Below the pieces are notes generated by a model that made no database searches, was not told the DNA's origin, and worked only from the letters and a program-made list of their open reading frames with translations. The translations under genes and the position numbers were made by a program. Below, piece after piece: positions 7,472 through 16,129 of a DNA stretch of 64,000 nucleotides. Each line of letters begins with the position of its first letter. Position 1 is the stretch's first letter. Source of the DNA: CBFDBF01 sp050304615 (lineage in GTDB: Bacteria; Pseudomonadota; Gammaproteobacteria; Chromatiales; Chromatiaceae); contig JBNLDW010000016.1 in assembly GCA_050304615.1 (NCBI GenBank), positions 1 to 64,000 of the forward strand, written 5' to 3'.

Positions 7472-9244
7472 CTAAAAAGATATTGCTGCCGTTGCAGATA
7501 TCAGTCCCGAGTCTGATACGGCAGATGCCAAATTACTGGAGGATGCCACTATGTCTGACCAGGATATGTCGAAGCTGACCGTGCCACCCCTGGAGCGCAA
7601 ACCAAACGTCGCCCCGGTAAGACTCCCACCCTCTATCTGATGTTCACTCTGCGCAAACACCTTGCCATAATCTGCTGCGATGTAGGTCTCAAACTGACCC
7701 AGCCGCTTGGCCAAACCGGTAGTGCTGAATGGCGGCAGTTGCAGCGCCAATTCATGCCTGGTCATGGCGGCCCGATTACCGAACACAACGGCTTCGCGCA
7801 CACCACGGACGGTGGAGTATCCACCCAGTGACATCTGCTCTGAACCAAACAGCAGATCGGGCGACCATTGCCCGGAGAGTGAGCCGCTGTAGATTGCGAC
7901 CAGCTTTCCCATCTTAAATGGCCTAAAATAGTTTAAGGAGAAGATACCCTTATCAAACTGCCCCTTGGGCGACCCTGCCGCTGCATCGTCATCACTAAAT
8001 GCACCAAACATATCCAGCCCACGGTAGTAACCGGCAGATGCGACAAACTGCCCCCCAGACAATTGGCGTGCATGGGTCAGCTCAAGGCCGCCAATTGTAA
8101 GAACACGGCTGGATACATCTATTCGGTTACCCATAATAAAGTTTTCGTTCTCTTTCCAGGTGAGGCGGCCGCCAAGTGAGGTCTTGGAGATCTGGTCTCG
8201 GTGGATGACCCTGGATATATCAAGATTGATCGACTTGGAGCTGCCGGATGTCTCAATATCTGAGAACATCCCAACGATAGTGGAGTCGTACTCACTCCAG
8301 GAGCCGTCGATCCCGAAGGTCCAGTAGCCGTATGGCACTGAAAGGGCTGCGGTAAAGCTGTCACTCCGAGGTGCTGTGCTGGAGAAATTCAGGGGGCTGT
8401 CTTCCATGGAACGCTGATAACTAAAGCTCCACTGCTCATTTAGCCCCAACATATCATCCAGCCAGGCAGACAGACGGGACTGATACTCACCTGTTGCCTC
8501 GGAACCGAGGTTATCCATGCCCACGGTTATATGCCAGCGCTTTTCCTGCTCCCTGGCAACAGCCAAGACCGAAGCCCCCGGCTCGCTACCCGCCCTTAAC
8601 TCAATCTTTGCGCTGTTTGATTGCAGCCGGTTTATCTGGTCCAGTCCCTGCTCAATGTCTCGAAGGTTCAGAGGTCTGCCCTGCATGCCTGGGAAGGCAG
8701 TCGCCAGTTGCCCCCGATAATCTCCGGGCTGGTCATTCATAACCATCCCCTCAAGGACACCTTCAAGTACTATGATCTCCAGGGATCCGTCTGCAAGATC
8801 CTGCTCCGGGATATAGGCGCGAGAGGTGATATAGCCATCTTCAACATAGAGGAAGGTCAACTTTTTGAGGATATTGTTAAGGGCGGTCAAACCGAGACAA
8901 CGCCCTGCGAACGGCTGTAACAGATCATCGATTACGGCCGGCTTGTACAGGGTGACACCGCTGGTGGAGATGGTGTCGATCCGCACACACGCCTCATCCT
9001 CAGGCACGACATTCAGATCAGGGGTATGTACTCGGGCCCCGTCAGGCGCCCGGCGCTTCAATTGATCACCCTCAAGTAGCTGCCGCTGCTCAGCGGCAGC
9101 CCTATCCCGCCGAATCTGATCGGCCTGTTGTGCCGCACGCTCCTGATCGGTCAGTGCAGCAGCCTCGTAGGGGGATGCCAACAGAACAGTGAATATAAGG
9201 GCGAAGAGGGGTAGCCGTGGGTTTTTATAGTTATGTGCTGCCAT
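7472..9244 (-). CDS. cdiB: CdiB/ShlB-type outer-membrane transporter (TpsB)
   Basis: A 590-residue outer-membrane protein. It has a signal peptide (residues 1-30, ending ASPYEAAA), a charged alpha-helical plug region rich in Q and R (32-70), two POTRA-like domains (about 80-240, with LTALNNILKKLTFLYVEDGY and GSLEIIVLEGVLEGM), and a beta-barrel to the C-terminus. The conserved ShlB/FhaC barrel elements include GGYSTVRGV, matching the lid-loop VRGY/F motif. The chain ends in Phe (AAISF), the usual outer-membrane insertion signal. TpsB proteins export one dedicated TpsA partner; cdiA begins 34 bases downstream, so the two form one transcription unit. Confidence 0.92.
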   Translation of the reverse strand: MAAHNYKNPRLPLFALIFTVLLASPYEAAALTDQERAAQQADQIRRDRAAAEQRQLLEGDQLKRRAPDGARVHTPDLNVVPEDEACVRIDTISTSGVTLYKPAVIDDLLQPFAGRCLGLTALNNILKKLTFLYVEDGYITSRAYIPEQDLADGSLEIIVLEGVLEGMVMNDQPGDYRGQLATAFPGMQGRPLNLRDIEQGLDQINRLQSNSAKIELRAGSEPGASVLAVAREQEKRWHITVGMDNLGSEATGEYQSRLSAWLDDMLGLNEQWSFSYQRSMEDSPLNFSSTAPRSDSFTAALSVPYGYWTFGIDGSWSEYDSTIVGMFSDIETSGSSKSINLDISRVIHRDQISKTSLGGRLTWKENENFIMGNRIDVSSRVLTIGGLELTHARQLSGGQFVASAGYYRGLDMFGAFSDDDAAAGSPKGQFDKGIFSLNYFRPFKMGKLVAIYSGSLSGQWSPDLLFGSEQMSLGGYSTVRGVREAVVFGNRAAMTRHELALQLPPFSTTGLAKRLGQFETYIAADYGKVFAQSEHQIEGGSLTGATFGLRSRGGTVSFDISWSDIVASSSNLASAVSDSGLISATAAISF

Positions 9245-9587
9245 AATATCGACTCAAATTCCCTGTCATAGCCCAGATACAGAACCGGGGCAAACCATAT
9301 ATATGCTGCGTTAACTACGTGCCAGATGCTACCTCAGAGTTGCACCTTAGCGCTCTAATATTCGACTATTTCTGTGATGTACATCACTCTTTTAGGCGAC
9401 CTATTACCCTTGAATATCTCGAATCTGTCGCTATAAGGGCCGTTTTTGCAACCCAGATCACGCTTTCGGCGCGTTCCTACATCTTGATCGACTACTGATT
9501 AACTCACCCTCTCAATATGCCATACCATGCAGAAACAAGCTGTTGTAGAGTAGAAGAGATTAAGTCTTTAGCTTTGGGGGGAATAAT
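9245..9587. other. Divergent promoter region of cdiBA and nitroreductase gene
   Basis: This 343-bp gene-free stretch separates cdiB (minus) from the nitroreductase gene (plus). Apart from the CRP-like palindrome at 9373-9388 I see no coding potential, terminator or repeat. The right end supplies a GGGGGG-rich ribosome site just before ATG 9588. Confidence 0.6.
9373..9388. promoter_or_regulatory. CRP/Vfr-like palindromic site
   Basis: TGTGATGTACATCACT matches the CRP consensus TGTGA-N6-TCACA at 9 of 10 positions and contains a perfect 14-bp palindrome (GTGATGTACATCAC), flanked by AT-rich sequence. It lies about 130 bp upstream of cdiB and 200 bp upstream of the nitroreductase gene, so it could act on either. 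Confidence 0.55.
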
Positions 9588-10250
9588 ATGGACGCCATTG
9601 AGTGCATCACAGACCGCCGCAGTATCCGCAGGTTCAAACCAGATCCGGTGCCGCCAGAGCTGTTGACCGAGATCATTGAGACCGCTAAGTGGAGCCCATC
9701 ATATAAGAACAGCCAGCCGTGGGAGGTGGTGATCCTCTCTGGTGAAAAAAAGCAGGCCCTTTCCAGGATGCTGCTGGAGAATCTGGAAAAAAGAGCCGAC
9801 CCCTGCCCAGATCTCATCACCCCAAAAGCGTGGCCCGAAGCGATACAGGCCCGAATCGACCACATGATGCAGGCGAGGCAGGAGGAAACCGGTATCAACC
9901 TAAGCGCCCCGGAAAATGTGATCAAATCAAAGCGGGCAAACTTCAACTTCTATCATGCGCCCCACGGGATCTATCTACTCCAGGATGGCTCTCTCAGCGA
10001 GTGGTCACTATTTGACCTGGGGCTGTTCGCCCAGAGCCTGATGCTGGCGGCCCACGCCAACGGTCTGGGCTGTGTGCCGCAGGCATATCTGACCGACTAC
10101 GCTACGTATATAAAGGAGTTTCTCGGCATCCAGGCGGGCAAGCGGCTGGTGTTGGGCATCTCTATTGGCTATCCGGACATGGATGCACCGGCCAACAACA
10201 TGGGTAGAGAGCGTATGCAGAGCAGTGAATTTGTCACCTGGATGGAGTAG
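9588..10250 (+). CDS. Nitroreductase family flavoprotein
   Basis: A 220-residue cytoplasmic protein of the FMN-dependent nitroreductase fold. The N-terminus ITDRRSIRRFKPDPVP is the typical xxRRSxRxFxxxPV FMN phosphate-binding motif. WSPSYKNSQPWEVVIL is the second conserved FMN loop, and GLGCVPQAY plus LVLGISIGYP are the C-terminal conserved strands. Family members reduce nitroaromatics, quinones or flavins with NAD(P)H; the natural substrate cannot be told from sequence. A GGGGGG-rich ribosome site precedes the ATG. It stands alone, convergent with the next gene. Confidence 0.88.
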   Translation: MDAIECITDRRSIRRFKPDPVPPELLTEIIETAKWSPSYKNSQPWEVVILSGEKKQALSRMLLENLEKRADPCPDLITPKAWPEAIQARIDHMMQARQEETGINLSAPENVIKSKRANFNFYHAPHGIYLLQDGSLSEWSLFDLGLFAQSLMLAAHANGLGCVPQAYLTDYATYIKEFLGIQAGKRLVLGISIGYPDMDAPANNMGRERMQSSEFVTWME

Positions 10251-10260
10251 CGGCAGACTA

Positions 10261-10707
10261 TCACGCCCTCTGCTGCAGCATCCGGTCTAATACGTTGGCA
10301 AAGGCCTGACGGTCGCTCTTGCTGATGGCTGGAGGCCCACCGCTCACCTCACCGATATCGCGCATCTCCGCCATAAAGTTGCGCATGGCTAGCCGCTGCT
10401 GGATATTATCCGGGGTGTAGTGCTCCCCCCGTGGGTTCAGGGCATCTGCCCCCCGCTCAATCACGGCCGCCGCCAGTGGAATGTCTGCCGTAATGACCAG
10501 ATCACCCTCCGCCACCTGCTGCACTATATAGTTGTCCGCCACATCAAACCCGGCAGAGACCTGAACCGTCTTTATATATGGAGATGCGGGGGTGCGTAGC
10601 GCCTGATTGGCCACCAGGGTGAGTGACCGCTCTGCCCGCTGGGCGGCCCGGTAGAGGATATCCTTTATGACGTTAGGACAGGCGTCGGCATCGACCCAGA
10701 TATGCAT
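10261..10707 (-). CDS. YaiI/YqxD family (DUF188) protein
   Basis: A 148-residue protein that starts MHIWVDADACPNVIKDIL, the invariant opening of the DUF188 family, and carries VADNYIVQQVAEGDLVITADIPLA, a PIN-like metal-site pattern with several conserved Asp residues. The length equals that of E. coli YaiI (about 150). The family is widely conserved in bacteria and predicted to be a PIN-fold nuclease, but its role is not established. The gene is convergent with the nitroreductase gene, with a 10-bp gap. Confidence 0.9.
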   Translation of the reverse strand: MHIWVDADACPNVIKDILYRAAQRAERSLTLVANQALRTPASPYIKTVQVSAGFDVADNYIVQQVAEGDLVITADIPLAAAVIERGADALNPRGEHYTPDNIQQRLAMRNFMAEMRDIGEVSGGPPAISKSDRQAFANVLDRMLQQRA

Positions 10708-10733
10708 AACTGCTCCGCTCTTGTGTGGTTATC

Positions 10734-10885
10734 CCCTCCCCACTTGCGGGGAGGGTTAGAGTGGGGAGTTTAAATAGACTCCCCCTCCTAGCCTCGGCAA
10801 GGCTTCCGTTCCAAACTTACGCCCCTCGCCTACGCCCCTGTAGGCGACCGCTCCCTGCGTTGCTCTACTTCCTGCATCCATGCAG
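10734..10885. repeat. Cluster of five short hairpins in an intergenic region
   Basis: Five perfect inverted repeats follow each other: CCCTCCCC/GGGGAGGG (10734-10755), GGGGAGT/ACTCCCC (10763-10784), AGCCT/AGGCT (10790-10804), CGCCTAC/GTAGGCG (10827-10846) and CTGCAT/ATGCAG (10872-10885). The density is far above that of other intergenic regions here. It resembles a palindromic intergenic repeat of the REP type; copies elsewhere in the genome would be needed to prove this. The rest of the 351-bp gap (10886-11058) is probably the long leader of the helicase gene, with a possible -10 TACAAT at 10976-10981. Confidence 0.55.
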
Positions 10886-11058
10886 TCGTCCCCCGCTTGC
10901 AGAGGAGGATTTGATCATTCTCCTGCTTTTAACGCCTATTTCCAACTTTTATGGGCAATTCTCGGCTAAATAGCGTACAATCCGCGCCCTTTCACTCATA
11001 TTTAACCCGGAGCGTCCAACCCACGCCTACCGGACACTACCCCTGACAGGATCACCCA

Positions 11059-12855
11059 ATGAACACCCAAGAGATCACCTCCTTTTCCCAATTGGCGTTG
11101 GCGCCAGCCGTCCTCAGATCCATCGAAGAGGTCGGCTATGAGGCCCCGTCGCCGATCCAGGCCCAGAGTATCCCTATCCTGCTGGAGGGACGTGATCTAC
11201 TTGGACAGGCTCAGACCGGGACCGGCAAGACTGCTGCCTTTGCCCTGCCGCTATTGAGCCGCCTGGACAGCTCCCTGAACAAGCCGCAGCTGCTGGTCCT
11301 GACCCCTACCAGGGAGCTTGCCATCCAGGTGGCAGAGGCGATCCAGACCTACGCCCGGCATCTGCCGGGATTCCATATCCTGCCGGTCTACGGCGGCCAA
11401 AGCATGGAGATTCAGCTACGCCAGCTGAAGCGTGGAGTACAGGTGATAGTCGGCACCCCTGGACGCGTAATGGATCATCTGCGGCGCAAAACTATACAGC
11501 TACAGAATCTGCAGGCAGTCGTGCTGGATGAGGCCGACGAGATGTTGCGAATGGGCTTTATCGATGATGTAGAGTGGATCCTGGAGCAGACCCCGAAACA
11601 GCGCCAGGTGGCCCTCTTTTCTGCCACAATGCCCCCCGTTATCGCCCGGGTTGCCAAGCGTCACCTGAACAACCCAGCAGAGGTAAAGATCGAAGCGAAG
11701 ACTGCTACCGTAGATACCATCAACCAGCGCTTCTGGCAGGTGAGTGGACTACATAAACTGGACGCCCTGACCAGAATACTGGAGGCCGAAACACTGGATG
11801 CCGGCATAATCTTTGTCCGCACCAAGAGCTCCACGGTAGAGCTGGCGGAAAAGCTAGCAGCGCGTGGCTACGCCGCAGGTCCACTGAACGGGGACATGAA
11901 CCAGACCCTGCGGGAACGCACCATAGATCGCCTAAAAAAGGGCACCCTGGATCTTGTAGTTGCGACCGATGTGGCGGCCCGTGGGCTGGATGTGAAACGC
12001 ATCAGCCATGTAATCAATTACGATATCCCAAACGATACCGAATCCTATATCCATCGCATCGGCCGTACCGGACGGGCTGGATGCAAAGGTGAGGCGATCT
12101 TGTTCGTCGCCCCACGCGAGCAACGTCTGCTGCACTCCATAGAGAGGGCGACCAGACAGACGATCGCCCCGATGCAACTGCCATCTCGGGAGCAGCTTAC
12201 CGGTCACCGGATAGATCGCTTCAAGCAGCTGCTCAGCACAACCCTGGAGTCTCAGGAGTTAGGATTTTTTGAAGAGATGATCGACGGCTTTCAGACCGAA
12301 CATAACATCGGTATGAGCGAGATTGCCGCTGCCCTGGCCTACTTGGCACAGCGTGAACAACCGCTGCAGGTCGAGGAGCGTAGCCCAAAAAAACAGATAA
12401 CAGCCACAGCAAAAATCCCTCGCAAAAAAGCCGCGGCACATATCCCAGGTAAAAAAGCCGAGCCGCGAATCCCGGACAATAAAGCCGGACCTAAAACCAC
12501 TCATAAAACAGCGCCACAGCAACAAAAACCCAAGCGTCGTCCGGATCGCAAGCAGGATGATATCCCCATGACACCCTACCGTATTGAGGTTGGGAAAGAG
12601 CATGGGGCTGAGGCGAAGAATATTGTCGGCGCGATAGCCAATGAGGCGGGCATCGAGAGTAAATATATCGGCCACCTGAAGCTGAATGACACCTACAGCA
12701 CAATAGAGCTGCCCGAGGGTATGCCAAAAGATGTCTATAAACACCTTAAGCGGGTATGGGTCTGCGGCCAGCAGCTCAAGATCAGCAAGATAACTGCAGC
12801 AACAGGCGTCAAAAAGACCGAGGGCAAGCGTAAGCCAAGGCAGAAAAAAGGCTGA
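11059..12855 (+). CDS. deaD: DEAD-box ATP-dependent RNA helicase DeaD/CsdA
   Basis: A 598-residue helicase. The RecA-like core has the Q motif (FSQLAL...PSPIQAQSIP), motif I AQTGTGKT, Ia PTRELA, II DEAD, III SAT, and VI HRIGRTGRAG. Residues about 500-575 form a DbpA-type RNA-binding domain (YRIEVGKEHGAEAKNIVGAI), joined by a basic linker with imperfect repeats of the type IPxKKA. This order is that of DeaD/CsdA, which unwinds structured RNA in ribosome assembly and mRNA decay and is cold-induced in E. coli. The long untranslated leader fits that style of regulation. It is monocistronic or transcribed weakly into the following membrane genes. Confidence 0.93.
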   Translation: MNTQEITSFSQLALAPAVLRSIEEVGYEAPSPIQAQSIPILLEGRDLLGQAQTGTGKTAAFALPLLSRLDSSLNKPQLLVLTPTRELAIQVAEAIQTYARHLPGFHILPVYGGQSMEIQLRQLKRGVQVIVGTPGRVMDHLRRKTIQLQNLQAVVLDEADEMLRMGFIDDVEWILEQTPKQRQVALFSATMPPVIARVAKRHLNNPAEVKIEAKTATVDTINQRFWQVSGLHKLDALTRILEAETLDAGIIFVRTKSSTVELAEKLAARGYAAGPLNGDMNQTLRERTIDRLKKGTLDLVVATDVAARGLDVKRISHVINYDIPNDTESYIHRIGRTGRAGCKGEAILFVAPREQRLLHSIERATRQTIAPMQLPSREQLTGHRIDRFKQLLSTTLESQELGFFEEMIDGFQTEHNIGMSEIAAALAYLAQREQPLQVEERSPKKQITATAKIPRKKAAAHIPGKKAEPRIPDNKAGPKTTHKTAPQQQKPKRRPDRKQDDIPMTPYRIEVGKEHGAEAKNIVGAIANEAGIESKYIGHLKLNDTYSTIELPEGMPKDVYKHLKRVWVCGQQLKISKITAATGVKKTEGKRKPRQKKG

Positions 12856-12924
12856 TTCAAATCATATAGATCCAGTAAGATATGTTATCTTCTGTGGACG
12901 GCAGTGAACCACAGGAAGGTAGAT

Positions 12925-14280
12925 ATGCAGCGCAACTTTTTAAAACAACTGCGTCGGGAGCTGCCCGCATGGGTAGAGAGGGGCTGGATTGTTCCCGGTA
13001 GTGAACAGGCCATCCTCGACTACACAGCTAGCAAACGTCACAGTGAAGGCTTTTTGTCATATGCCCTGGCCATCCTGGGCGTACTCCTGCTCGGCTCCGG
13101 CATCATTACATTCTTTGCCGCCAACTGGGACGAGATGTCCAAGCTAGCCAAGCTGATCGTCCTGTTCGGCAGCCTGTGGCTTTCTTATGGCGTAGCCGAC
13201 CAGCTACTGCAGAGAGAGAGCTATCCCAAGACCGGACAGGCGCTGCTACTGCTGGGCGTTATCCTGTTTGGCGCCAACATCATGTTGATCGCCCAGATCT
13301 ACCACATCGACTCACACTACCCGAATGGCGTCCTGCTGTGGGCACTCGGCGGCCTGCTGACCGCCTTTCTACTCCCATCCCATGCCGCCATGATTGCAGC
13401 ACTAGCACTGGCCACACTGTGGACCGGGATGGAGGCGCTCGATTTTGACCACATACATTGGTGGTATCTGCCACTCTGGGCCGTAGCCCTATTCCGTATT
13501 GAACAACAACAGTGGCGTCTTGCCCTCCACGTCGCCCTTGTAGGGCTGCTACTGTGGAGTCTGTTCTCCTTCTTTGCAGTAATTGACTACCATAGTGACA
13601 CCACTGTGCTCTATCTGATTGAGCTGTTCCTCCTCTGCTATCTCGCCCTGTTTATCACCGGCATGGTCATGGAGACCAGCAAACGCCTGGCGTCTATGGG
13701 ACGGCTGCTGAAACGCTATTCTCTGTTTGCCACCCTGGCAAGCTGCTACATCCTGACCTTTCCTGGCCTGCATAGGGCACGCATCTGGGACCACTATTCC
13801 GAAGATATAAGACCGGTTGCCGATCCACTGTGGATCGGACTTATCCTGCTGGCGCTGGCCGCAGTTATCGGCCTGGCGCTGTGGCACCGAAAGCGTATAA
13901 CCGCATCCCGGCGACCCACCTATCTACTCTGGGGGCAGGGGCTAATTGCCGTGATTGTCGCTCTTCTTCTGGCTACCCTTTTTATCGATGGCCAGTATGG
14001 AGGAATCGTGGCCATCGGCTTTAACCTGCTATTCTTCGCTGGCCTGGTCTGGCTGATAATGGCGGGGCGCTATGAACATGAACCATTCCTGATCAACATG
14101 GCATTCCTGTTCTTCGCCCTTACCCTGCTTAGCCGCTACTTTGATACCTTTTGGAGCCTGATGAATCGCTCCTTCTTTTTCATGGCCGGTGGTCTGATCC
14201 TGCTGGTCGGTGGTTACTTCCTGGAACGGGGACGACGCAAGATAACAGGCGATATCCGGACTGAGGAGGGGCAGACATGA
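12925..14280 (+). CDS. DUF2157 domain polytopic membrane protein
   Basis: The product has 451 residues from ATG 12925, which has an AGGAAGGT ribosome site; an upstream in-frame GTG at 12904 has none. The N-terminal 40 residues (LRRELPAWVERGWI...GSEQAILDY) match the cytoplasmic DUF2157 domain, followed by 12 or more hydrophobic helices. The family is predicted to be integral to the inner membrane with no assigned reaction. Its stop overlaps the start of the GDYXXLXY gene by ATGA, so the two are translationally coupled and probably work together. Confidence 0.85.
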   Translation: MQRNFLKQLRRELPAWVERGWIVPGSEQAILDYTASKRHSEGFLSYALAILGVLLLGSGIITFFAANWDEMSKLAKLIVLFGSLWLSYGVADQLLQRESYPKTGQALLLLGVILFGANIMLIAQIYHIDSHYPNGVLLWALGGLLTAFLLPSHAAMIAALALATLWTGMEALDFDHIHWWYLPLWAVALFRIEQQQWRLALHVALVGLLLWSLFSFFAVIDYHSDTTVLYLIELFLLCYLALFITGMVMETSKRLASMGRLLKRYSLFATLASCYILTFPGLHRARIWDHYSEDIRPVADPLWIGLILLALAAVIGLALWHRKRITASRRPTYLLWGQGLIAVIVALLLATLFIDGQYGGIVAIGFNLLFFAGLVWLIMAGRYEHEPFLINMAFLFFALTLLSRYFDTFWSLMNRSFFFMAGGLILLVGGYFLERGRRKITGDIRTEEGQT

Positions 14281-14849
14281 GAAAGAGTGTAGCCCTTATC
14301 CTGCTGCTACAGACCCTGCTATTGTTGGGCATGATTGCGGAAAAACAGTGGACCCTAAACACTGGGACGCAGGTACTGCTAGAGACCCAGCCGATAGATC
14401 CCCGCTCCCTGTTTCGGGGAGACTATGTACGTCTCAACTACACCATCAGCCACCTCTATCCCGATATACTCTCCGGGGATGACAACTTTGCCAAACAAGA
14501 CCCAATCTACCTGGTACTTAAACCTGCAGAAAAATATTGGGTTCCTGTCTCAATCCACCGACAACGTCCAGATATTGAGGATAACCTGGTGGTGATCAAG
14601 GGGGAGGTGCGGCGGATTATGGAGCACGAGTGGGACGGAGAACAGAATAAAACCGTAGAGGTCAGTGCTGTAGATGTGCGTTATGGCATTGAGAATTACT
14701 TTGTACCAGAGGGCGAAGGTATGGCATTAGAGAGGCCACAAGAGGGAGAAAAGGTAGACATCAGAATAGCCATAGATAGCCGTGGTAAGGCCGGCATCAA
14801 GGCTGTTCTAGTTAATGGTGAAGAGCGTTATATAGAGAAGCTATTTTAA
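14277..14849 (+). CDS. GDYXXLXY domain protein
   Basis: A 190-residue protein with one N-terminal membrane anchor or signal segment (residues 4-22, LILLLQTLLLLGMIAEKQW) and a periplasmic domain bearing RGDYVRLNY at about residues 43-51, the motif that names the GDYXXLXY family. Members are routinely encoded directly after DUF2157 membrane proteins, as here with a 4-bp overlap. The partner relation is well supported by this context; the function is unknown. Confidence 0.88.
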   Translation: MRKSVALILLLQTLLLLGMIAEKQWTLNTGTQVLLETQPIDPRSLFRGDYVRLNYTISHLYPDILSGDDNFAKQDPIYLVLKPAEKYWVPVSIHRQRPDIEDNLVVIKGEVRRIMEHEWDGEQNKTVEVSAVDVRYGIENYFVPEGEGMALERPQEGEKVDIRIAIDSRGKAGIKAVLVNGEERYIEKLF

Positions 14850-15321
14850 TCCCGGCGATATATAAAACCACCCTCTCACTCTGCCTGCTACTGCTGCTGG
14901 TTGCTACGGCTGGCGGGCAGGTCTACAAGTGGACAGACGAGAACGGCAAGACCCACTTTGGTGATCGCCCACCGGTAGAGGTAACCACAGAACAGGTAGA
15001 GATAAGATAGAATACTGTCGCCGGTCCTGGCACCGTGGAGCAGCCTGACCAGGGGCATACGAGCAGTGCCAAAAAGTTAGTAAGAAGCGGGGCACCATCT
15101 ACTCCGCCAAGAGGAGTGGCTACTGTAAACAGGCAATCGCCTATTTCCGCAAAAATGGCATCCGCTTTACCGAATACGATGTAGAGAGCTCGGCAAAGGG
15201 GAAAAGGGATTATCAAAAGCTTGGGCGTGGTGGCGTACCTATCATTAAGGTGGGCGACAGGATTATGCGTGGCTTTTCTGAGGCGAGTTTTACTGCGTTC
15301 TATATCTATAATAGTGACTGA
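14849..15321 (+). pseudogene. Degenerate DUF4124-glutaredoxin fusion gene
   Basis: Directly after the GDYXXLXY stop, one frame encodes a hydrophobic signal-like segment, then GGQVYKWTDENGKTHFGD, the DUF4124 motif, but it has no ATG, GTG or TTG start near the expected place and hits a TAG at 15008-15010. About 80 bp later a different frame encodes a glutaredoxin-like domain (SAKRSGYCKQAIAYFRKNGI, then GGVPIIKVGDRIMRGF) that ends at TGA 15319-15321. The expected CXXC of such domains reads S-G-Y-C, so the first catalytic Cys is lost. DUF4124-glutaredoxin fusions exist as intact periplasmic proteins in related bacteria. A missing start, an internal stop, a frameshift and a lost active-site residue together mark this as a dead gene. 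Confidence 0.8.
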
Positions 15322-15450
15322 GTAGCAGCAATATATGCACCAGATCACATAACTGACACGCAAATCACACCAAATAGCTGGCAGAACAGAACTATTTAAT
15401 TACCCACGGCTCTTAGGGTTTGACAGGCTAGGTAACCATAAGGAGCTACC

Positions 15451-16023
15451 ATGAATAAGAGACAGGCAATAGTAACATCCGCTACCATAATAGTGGCCTC
15501 CCTTTTTATCCTCCTATCCGCAGGCTGCGTGCCCCCACCAGGCGGCTATTATGGTGGCGGTGGCGGTGGCGGCGGCGGTGGTGGCAGCGGTGGTATGGAA
15601 TGGAACACCAACCGCCCCGGCATGGATATAGGCCACCACGCCGTCTCAAATGCAGCCCAGTGTAGAAACCACTGCAACTCCAACGCAAGCTGTAGGTCGT
15701 GGACCTATGTCAAAAGCAGCCACCAATGCTGGCTGAAAAATGGCGTACCGACAGGACATCACAACACCTGCTGCACCTCCGGGGTCAAGACCTGGGGTGG
15801 CGGTGGCGGTAGTGCCAATATGAAAAATAATCGCAACCGACCAGGCAGTGATATGGGTCCCGGCTACACTGTCGCAAGTGCGGCCATGTGTAGAAATCAT
15901 TGCAACTCCAACCCAAGCTGCAAGGCGTATACCTATGTTAAAAGCAACCACAAATGCTGGCTGAAACATAGCAAACCGGCAGCACAGGTAAACAGCTGCT
16001 GTGTCTCTGGAGCTAAGCCATAG
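15451..16023 (+). CDS. Lipoprotein with two PAN/Apple-like domains
   Basis: A 190-residue protein. The signal peptide ends in the lipobox LSAGC (Cys about residue 26), then comes a tract of 11 consecutive Gly, then two tandem copies of an about 60-residue cysteine-rich module. Each copy has an NRPGxDxG start, CRNHCNSN, CWLK and CC; the spacing fits PAN_4-type domains, which bind proteins or glycans. A glycine-rich linker (WGGGGGS) separates the copies. An AAGGAG ribosome site is present. A 12-bp perfect hairpin follows. It is likely lipid-anchored and exposed in the periplasm or at the cell surface; the ligand is unknown. Confidence 0.8.
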   Translation: MNKRQAIVTSATIIVASLFILLSAGCVPPPGGYYGGGGGGGGGGGSGGMEWNTNRPGMDIGHHAVSNAAQCRNHCNSNASCRSWTYVKSSHQCWLKNGVPTGHHNTCCTSGVKTWGGGGGSANMKNNRNRPGSDMGPGYTVASAAMCRNHCNSNPSCKAYTYVKSNHKCWLKHSKPAAQVNSCCVSGAKP

Positions 16024-16031
16024 CGACAAAC

Positions 16032-16066
16032 CCACAACACCCTACCTAATTGGCAGGGTGTTGTGG
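16032..16066 (+). terminator. Strong hairpin after the PAN lipoprotein gene
   Basis: A perfect 12-bp stem (CCACAACACCCT with AGGGTGTTGTGG) and an 11-base loop lie 9 bases after the stop. There is no run of T after it, so it may stabilise the message or stop transcription weakly rather than act as a classical terminator. Confidence 0.6.
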
Positions 16067-16129
16067 ATAGTTTGAACTACTATCTCTATCGTGTGCGGAA
16101 AACAGCCCCGCACAATGAAAGCAATACAA

